DNA of 64,000 nucleotides from assembly GCF_018604545.1 (NCBI RefSeq), contig NZ_CP075896.1:4464001-4528000 (forward strand), written 5' to 3'. Origin of the DNA: Streptomyces koelreuteriae (lineage in GTDB: Bacteria; Actinomycetota; Actinomycetes; Streptomycetales; Streptomycetaceae). The stretch's first letter is position 1, and every line of letters begins with the position of its first letter. Shown here one piece after another: positions 59,170 to 64,000 of this stretch. Under the pieces are notes generated by a model, which was not told where the DNA came from, did not search any database, and saw only the letters and a program-made list of their open reading frames with translations. The position numbers and the translations under genes were made by a program.

Positions 59170-59508
59170 GTGCTGATTCAGGGCTTCACAGGGTTTATGT
59201 GGCTGCTGAGCATGGCCCTGATCATTTTCAGTGGCTTCGCTCTGCTCGACGCCGCCGTGCGGCGGGAGGACGCGTACCGCGCGGCCGACAAGAAGACCAA
59301 GCCGTTCTGGCTGATCATCCTCGGTCTGGCCTTCGTGGTGAACCTGCTCTTCCCGATCCTGTCGTTCCTGCCGATCATCGGGCTCATCGCGACGATCGTG
59401 TACATGGTCGACGTCCGCCCGGCCATCCGCGCGCTCCCCGGCGGGGGCCGCAGCCAGCGCGGCTCCAGCAGCGACGGCCCGTACGGCCCCTGGAACGGCG
59501 GCCGGTAA
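59170..59508 (+). CDS. DUF2516 membrane protein
   Basis: A 112-residue protein with about three membrane helices (LIQGFTGFMWLLSMALIIFS, PFWLIILGLAFVVNLLFPIL, IGLIATIVYMVDVRPAI) and a Gly/Ser-rich tail. It matches DUF2516. The start is uncertain: GTG at 59158, 59161 and 59170 are in frame and none has a strong ribosome site; 59170 puts the usual LIQGF right after Met. Function unknown. Confidence 0.8.
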   Translation: MLIQGFTGFMWLLSMALIIFSGFALLDAAVRREDAYRAADKKTKPFWLIILGLAFVVNLLFPILSFLPIIGLIATIVYMVDVRPAIRALPGGGRSQRGSSSDGPYGPWNGGR

Positions 59509-59563
59509 GCCGCCCTCCCGGCAGCGCCGCGGCCCGCGGCTGCGGCGCACGGCCAGCCCGGGG

Positions 59564-60913
59564 CTACGGCACCCGGTCCAGCAGCAGTACCGCCACGTCG
59601 TCCGTCAGCTCGCCACCGTTGAGCGCGCGCACCTCGTTCACCGCGGCCCGCAGCAGCCGCTCGCCCCGCAGCCCCTCGGCGAACTGGCGGCGGATCATCT
59701 CGGTCATGCCGTCCTGGCCGAGCCGCTCCCGGCCCTGGCCGATATGGCCCTCGATCAGACCGTCGGTGTAGAGCATCAGGCTCCACTCGGCCCCCAGCTC
59801 CACCTGCATCCGCGGCCAGCGGGCACCCGGCAGCAGCCCGAGGGCCGGGCCGTTGTTGTCGTACGGCAGCAGCCGGGCCGGTTTGCCCGGGCGGGCCAGC
59901 AGCGGCGAGGGGTGACCCGCCAGGCACAGGCCGGCGCGGCGGCCGTCCGGAGCGATGTCCACCGTGCACAGCGTCGCGAAGATCTCGTCGTCGGCCCGCT
60001 CGTGCTCCAGCACCTGCTGGAGCGTGCCCAGCAGCTGGTCGCCGCACAGGCCCGCCAGCGTCAGCGCGCGCCACGCGATCCGCAGCTCCACCCCGAGGGC
60101 GGCCTCGTCCGGGCCGTGGCCGCACACGTCACCGATCATCGCGTGCACGGTGCCGTCCGGGGTGCGGACGACGTCGTAGAAGTCACCGCCGAGCAGGGCG
60201 CGCGAGCGGCCCGGGCGGTAGCGGGCGGCGAACCGCAGCGGAGAGCCCTCCAGCAGCGGCGTCGGCAGCAGACCGCGCTCCAGGCGGCGGTTCTCCTGGG
60301 CCCGCAGACGGCCCTCGGCGAGCCGGCGCTCGGCCGACTCGGAACGCTTGCGCTCCACCGCGTAGCGGATCGCGCGGCTCAGCAGCCGGCCGTCCAGCTC
60401 GTCGCGGAACAGATAGTCCTGGGCGCCCACGCGCACCGCCTCCGCGCCGCGCTCGGCGTCGCCCGACGCGGTCAGCGCCAGGACGGCATGCCGGGGCGCG
60501 AGCTCCAGCACGTGCCTGAGCACGGCGAGCTCGTCCTCGGAGTCGCTGTGGCCGGGCGCCGGCAGCGCGAGGTCCAGCAGGATGCAGTGGACGTCGTCGG
60601 TCAGCAGCCGCCCGGCCTCGGTCAGATTGCGGGCCGTGCGGACGCGGATCGGCTTGCCTGCCTGGTCGAGCATGTCCGGCACGATCGGCGAACCGGCCGG
60701 GTCGTCCTCGATCAGCAGCAGGGTCAGATTGGTGTGGGCGGTGTGGTTCTCCACCTTCTCCGTGCTGTTCCCGGCGGTGTCCGGTGTGCGCGGGGCAGCG
60801 GCCGAGGCGTCCTTGACGGAGTCCTCGGCGGAGCCCCCACGCGGGGACGCGGCCTGCGCCTGACCACTTTCCACGGCCGGGATCGCTCTCTGCCGCGGTA
60901 TGGGTACGGGCAT
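59564..60913 (-). CDS. Receiver-PP2C (SpoIIE-type) phosphatase
   Basis: A 449-residue signalling protein. An N-terminal receiver domain (LTLLLIEDDPAG, VHCILLDLALPAPGHSDSED, phosphoacceptor Asp in LLDLALP) is joined to a SpoIIE-type PP2C domain with GGDFYDVV and MIGDVCGHGPDEAALG metal-binding motifs and GELTDDVAVLLLDRVP at the end. Such RsbU/SpoIIE phosphatases dephosphorylate anti-anti-sigma factors. ATG 60913 has GGAAGGAA upstream; the frame opens earlier at 61036. Upstream 280 bp (60914-61193) hold no gene I can support. Confidence 0.9.
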   Translation of the reverse strand: MPVPIPRQRAIPAVESGQAQAASPRGGSAEDSVKDASAAAPRTPDTAGNSTEKVENHTAHTNLTLLLIEDDPAGSPIVPDMLDQAGKPIRVRTARNLTEAGRLLTDDVHCILLDLALPAPGHSDSEDELAVLRHVLELAPRHAVLALTASGDAERGAEAVRVGAQDYLFRDELDGRLLSRAIRYAVERKRSESAERRLAEGRLRAQENRRLERGLLPTPLLEGSPLRFAARYRPGRSRALLGGDFYDVVRTPDGTVHAMIGDVCGHGPDEAALGVELRIAWRALTLAGLCGDQLLGTLQQVLEHERADDEIFATLCTVDIAPDGRRAGLCLAGHPSPLLARPGKPARLLPYDNNGPALGLLPGARWPRMQVELGAEWSLMLYTDGLIEGHIGQGRERLGQDGMTEMIRRQFAEGLRGERLLRAAVNEVRALNGGELTDDVAVLLLDRVP

Positions 60914-61193
60914 TGTCTTGGGTTCCTTCCCTCCCCCCGAGGGCATGGCGGGGGCGAGGGACCTCGACCCACCGACGGGGACCATAGCGGGTGTCGGCGC
61001 CGCATTGGAATGGTGTGAGCCACGCCGCCGCGCCATCGGCCAGTGTCATATGCCGCGATATGTACCGCAGTTGGACAGCCCGGAGATGCTGTGGAGATGA
61101 CGAACGTCACGCCGACACCTCGTCTGCCGGGGGGTCCGGCGTGCGGTGGGTCACGTGGGCCGGGTCACCAAAGGTGCCCGATGCCCGATATGT

Positions 61194-62282
61194 TCACCCG
61201 GCGTCGGTGCCGGGATCAGGCCGTACGACCCCGAGGATAGGCATGGATCCCGCTCCCGCGACGGTGATGTCCCGCCCGGGGCGCGGGGCGTGCACCATCG
61301 CGCCGTCGCCGATGTACATCGCGACATGGCTGGCGTCGTCGAAGTAGATGATGAGGTCGCCGGGCCGCATGTCCTGGACGTCGATGTGCCGGAGCTGCTT
61401 CCACTGCTCCTGCGAGGTGCGCGGTATGCCGCGGCCGGCGGATATCCAGGCCTGCGAGGTCAGCCCGGAGCAGTCGTACGTCTTCGGACCCTCGGCGCCC
61501 CACTGGTAGGGCTTGCCGATCTGGGCCGTGGCGTACTCGACGGCTTTCTTGCCCTGCTCGGTGGCCTTGCCGCTGATCTCGTCGAGGACGCCGGAGCCGA
61601 GCCAGGCGGACTGGGCCTTGGCCGCGGCCGCCTTCTCCAGCTCGGCGAGGCGCTTCTGCTCGTCCTTCTGCAGCTCGGACTCGACCTTCTCCGCCTGCTC
61701 GATCTGCTTCTCGATCTTCTTCTGCGCGGCGGCCTTGGCCTTGCGGCCCGCCTCCAGCTTCTTCCACTGCGCCGAGGCGTCCTTGGCGTACTGCTCCAAG
61801 TCCTCCTGGGTGCGTGCCAGTTCGCCGATCAGGCCCTTGGCCGCGTGTTGGCCCTGGCGGACGCGGACCGCTCCGTCGAGGAACTCCTGCGGGTCGTCGC
61901 TGAGCGTCAGATGGGCCTCGGGCGGCAGTCCGCCCCCGCGGTACTGCGCGGCGGCCGAGGCGCCGGCGCGGTCCTTCAGCTTGGCCAGCTTCTCCTTGCC
62001 CTTGACGATCTTCTTGGCCAGTTCGACGATCTCGGCGGACTGCTTGTCCGCCTTCTCCTCGGCGGCGTTGTACTCGTCGGTGGCACGGCCCGCGGCGCGG
62101 TAGAGCTTGTCGAGCTTCTTGCGGACGGCCTCGAGGTCCTTGCTGGGACCGGGCGTCGGGCTCGCGCTCGGGGTGGGGGAGGGGTCCGGACTGGCGAACG
62201 CCGTGCCCGGTGCCGCCAGCACGCTGATCGCGCAGACCACGGTCACCGCCGTCGCGATCAGGCCACGCTTGCCCGTTCCCAT
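61194..62282 (-). CDS. Secreted NlpC/P60 peptidoglycan hydrolase
   Basis: A 362-residue secreted enzyme: signal peptide (about 1-30), Pro/Ser-rich spacer, a long coiled-coil (about 48-225, rich in Lys, Glu and Ala), then an NlpC/P60 domain with C in YDCSGLTSQAW, H in DASHVAMYIGDGAM and a third His in VHAPRPG. Cleaves peptide stems of peptidoglycan. Similar to RipA-like proteins of actinobacteria. ATG 62282 lies 7 nt after GGGGG. The 224 bp upstream (62283-62506) contain no clear c-di-AMP (ydaO) riboswitch. Confidence 0.92.
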   Translation of the reverse strand: MGTGKRGLIATAVTVVCAISVLAAPGTAFASPDPSPTPSASPTPGPSKDLEAVRKKLDKLYRAAGRATDEYNAAEEKADKQSAEIVELAKKIVKGKEKLAKLKDRAGASAAAQYRGGGLPPEAHLTLSDDPQEFLDGAVRVRQGQHAAKGLIGELARTQEDLEQYAKDASAQWKKLEAGRKAKAAAQKKIEKQIEQAEKVESELQKDEQKRLAELEKAAAAKAQSAWLGSGVLDEISGKATEQGKKAVEYATAQIGKPYQWGAEGPKTYDCSGLTSQAWISAGRGIPRTSQEQWKQLRHIDVQDMRPGDLIIYFDDASHVAMYIGDGAMVHAPRPGRDITVAGAGSMPILGVVRPDPGTDAG

Positions 62283-62506
62283 ACCTCAGCCCCCAACTGA
62301 TTAACCGTCAGTAACATCCGGTTCGTCTGGGGATGCTGCCATGACGGCGCCCAAAGCGACAGAGGTAGTGCTTCCCGCCGTCCCCGCACCGGTATGCCCC
62401 CGGCATGACGATCTCCCCGCCTGTGTGACGAACGACTCACGGAGATCGTTCCCGACAGGCCCTGCCGGATCATGCCGGGCCCTGCCGACGGGCCCTGCCG
62501 GTGAGC

Positions 62507-63331
62507 TCAGCCCCGTGGGGCCAACGCCTCCCACCGCACCGTCACTTCGCCCTGCCGCCACCGCACCGGCCCGTCCGCAACGGGCCAGTCTGCCGTCAGG
62601 TCCCGTACCGCGCGGATCCAGCGCTGGCGGGCGCCGTAGGAGGCGTAGGGCGCGGCGGCCGCCCAGGCGCGGTCGAAGTCGCGCAGGAAGGTGTGCACCG
62701 GCTCGCCCGGGACGTTGCGGTGGATGAGCGCCTTCGGCAGGCGCTCCGCCAGGTCCGAGGGACGCTCCAGGGAGCCCAGCCGGGTCGCGAAGGTGACCGT
62801 GCGCGGCCCCTCCGGACCGAGCGCGACCCACACGTGCCGCCGCCCGATCTCGTCGCAGGTCCCCTCGACCAGCAGCCCGCCGCGCGCGCCGGTGGCCGGG
62901 TCGGCCGGTGCGAGCCGCCCGCACAGCCGCTCCCACACGGCGGCGACCTCGCCCTCCTCGTACTGCCGCAGCACGTTCGCCGCGCGGACGAGCAGGGGCC
63001 GCTGCGGGAGGGGGATCTCGAAGCCGCCGTGCCGGAAGGTGAGCCCGGCCCGCTCGTACGGCAGCGCCGCCGCGACCCGGGCGGGCTCGATCTCGACGCC
63101 CACCACGCGCGCGTGCGGCGCGACCGTACGCAGACGGTGCAGCAGTTCGACGGCCGTCCAGGGGGCGGCGCCGTACCCGAGGTCGACCGCCACGGGGTCG
63201 GCGGCGCGCCGCAGCTCCGCGCCGTGCGTGGCCGCGATCCAGCGGTCCATACGGCGCAGGCGGTTGGGGTTGGTCGTCCCGCGCGTCACCGTGCCCACGA
63301 TGCGGGGGCGGGTCGCCGCGCGGGATGTCAT
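62507..63331 (-). CDS. SAM-dependent methyltransferase, class I
   Basis: A 274-residue methyltransferase with motif I VAVDLGYGAAPWTA and motif II VVGVEIEPARVAAA. The N-terminal RPRIVGTVTRGTTNPNRLRR segment is typical of a conserved streptomycete methyltransferase of this locus (memory). Substrate unknown. Mildly unusual motif I (D-LGYG rather than DxGxG). Confidence 0.82.
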   Translation of the reverse strand: MTSRAATRPRIVGTVTRGTTNPNRLRRMDRWIAATHGAELRRAADPVAVDLGYGAAPWTAVELLHRLRTVAPHARVVGVEIEPARVAAALPYERAGLTFRHGGFEIPLPQRPLLVRAANVLRQYEEGEVAAVWERLCGRLAPADPATGARGGLLVEGTCDEIGRRHVWVALGPEGPRTVTFATRLGSLERPSDLAERLPKALIHRNVPGEPVHTFLRDFDRAWAAAAPYASYGARQRWIRAVRDLTADWPVADGPVRWRQGEVTVRWEALAPRG

Positions 63332-63422
63332 GCGTATGAGGGTATGCGGCCTTCAGGGGTAGCCCTCGGGTGTGATCAGGCGCCGCCCCCGAGTGTCCTC
63401 AGAGGTAGCCCCCCGGGTTTCC

Positions 63423-64000
63423 TCAGGCACCGCCCCCGTACGTCCCGAACTCCGGAACCCCCGTCGCTTCGAAGACATGCACCGACAGCCCGCCCGGCGT
63501 CGTCCGATGGTCCGTGAGCCGCAGCCCGGCCGGTGCCCCGCCGTCAGGGAAGAGGCGACGGCCCTGCCCCACCACGACCGGGGCGATCGCCAGCCGCAGC
63601 GTGTCGACCAGCCCGGCGGCCAGCAGGGACTGCGCGAGCCGGGCGCTGCCGTGGATCTGGATCTCCCGGCCGGGCAGCCGCTTCAGCTCCGCCACCTGGG
63701 CGGGGACGTCGCCGGACAGGATCGTGGTCGGGTTCCAGCCGGCCGTGGTCAGGCTGTGGGAGGCGACGTACTTCGGCAGGCCGTTCAGTACGGCGGCGGC
63801 GGGATGGTCGGTCATCGTCGGCCAGTCCCGGGCGAAGTTCTGGTACGTACGGCGGCCGAGCAGCAGCGCGTCCGCCTCAGCGAGCCAGGTGCCGACCAGC
63901 CGCTCGAACTCCTCGTCGAGATGCGGCACGAACCAGCCGCCCCGCTCGAAACCGTCGCTGGTGTCCTCGTCCGGGGCGCCCGGCCCCTGGGAGACACCGT
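63423..64000 (-). CDS. RibD-C-terminal/dihydrofolate-reductase-like protein (5' end outside window)
   Basis: About 192 codons are present and the reading frame is still open at the right edge, so the N-terminus is missing. The sequence has GVSQGPGAPDEDTSDGF at the edge (typical near the start), ALLLGRRTYQNFARDWP, IHGSARLAQSLLAAGLVDTL and VVVGQGRRLFPDGGAP, all standard for the RibD_C/DHFR-like family. Some members reduce pteridines or quinone-like substrates; the true function here is unknown. Confidence 0.9.
   Translation of the reverse strand, partial: GVSQGPGAPDEDTSDGFERGGWFVPHLDEEFERLVGTWLAEADALLLGRRTYQNFARDWPTMTDHPAAAVLNGLPKYVASHSLTTAGWNPTTILSGDVPAQVAELKRLPGREIQIHGSARLAQSLLAAGLVDTLRLAIAPVVVGQGRRLFPDGGAPAGLRLTDHRTTPGGLSVHVFEATGVPEFGTYGGGA

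Noticed and set aside
62283-62506. c-di-AMP (ydaO) riboswitch before the NlpC/P60 gene
   Set aside because: The interval is too short and I did not find the conserved ydaO core, so no riboswitch is claimed.
1-64000. CRISPR array, tRNA or rRNA genes, integrase, prophage
   Set aside because: No regularly spaced direct repeats, cloverleaf-type segments or phage-like gene runs were seen on either strand.

Overview
The window is a single high-GC (about 72%) stretch of a Streptomyces chromosome. This rests on codon bias, actinobacterial gene families (mycothiol synthase, RsiG, DUF397/XRE pairs, Eis, DUF2993, DUF2516) and gene order, which from memory matches the core of the S. coelicolor chromosome around ppk, mshD, glnR, nur and devA. 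The species cannot be told. No tRNA, rRNA, CRISPR array, integrase or complete transposase was seen. Most of the window is conserved core, with accessory patches.

Layout. 1-3.65 kb: a NUDIX hydrolase (cut by the window edge), a CHAD protein and polyphosphate kinase, all on the minus strand, form a phosphate/polyphosphate group. 3.9-11.7 kb: two divergent ABC-exporter operons. One is a YtrA-type GntR operon (minus strand) and the other starts with an ECF sigma/anti-sigma pair (plus strand). A perfect 22-bp inverted repeat lies between them. 11.7-21.2 kb: LysR, mycothiol synthase, secreted 5'-nucleotidase, a DUF2993 protein, an unusual LQR-GN-motif protein, a GH5 cellulase, and a pectate lyase/pectin methylesterase fusion.

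21.2-24.5 kb is the main accessory patch. It holds two small genes diverging from a broken XRE/DUF5753 regulator (one frameshift and one in-frame stop), four tandem DUF397 genes with an interposed ribbon-helix-helix-like gene, and then a 711-bp gene-free element. That element is bounded by two 157-bp inverted repeats that end within 3 bp of the stop codons of the two convergent neighbouring genes. 24.5-38.4 kb returns to core: two-component system, HtrA-type protease with an unannotated 59-aa ORF, LacI regulator, GlnR, MoaD, a second DUF2993 protein, a Cys-containing leader peptide ahead of thiosulfate sulfurtransferase, DUF1416, DsrE, nitrobindin-like protein, Nur, YgfZ and Dtd.

38.4-48 kb is a developmental block: RsiG (anti-sigma of WhiG, with both c-di-GMP motifs), Eis-like acetyltransferase, devE, devA and devB homologues, a third GntR regulator, and a 729-aa protein with two complete phosphotransferase domains. 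A MITE-like 224-bp element with 20-bp terminal repeats sits exactly on the stop codon of that protein. 47.4-57.4 kb: TetR/HelD, RraA-like, SGNH hydrolase/TetR, methyltransferase, VOC, LysR and several small proteins. 57.5-64 kb: XRE regulator with its own palindrome, Lys/Ala-rich HbhA-like protein, DUF2516, a receiver-PP2C phosphatase, NlpC/P60 hydrolase, a methyltransferase and a truncated RibD-type reductase.

Recurring themes are translational coupling by ATGA overlaps, many leaderless starts (a TAGNNT hexamer 6-7 nt before the start codon), and palindromes next to regulator genes that suggest autoregulation.
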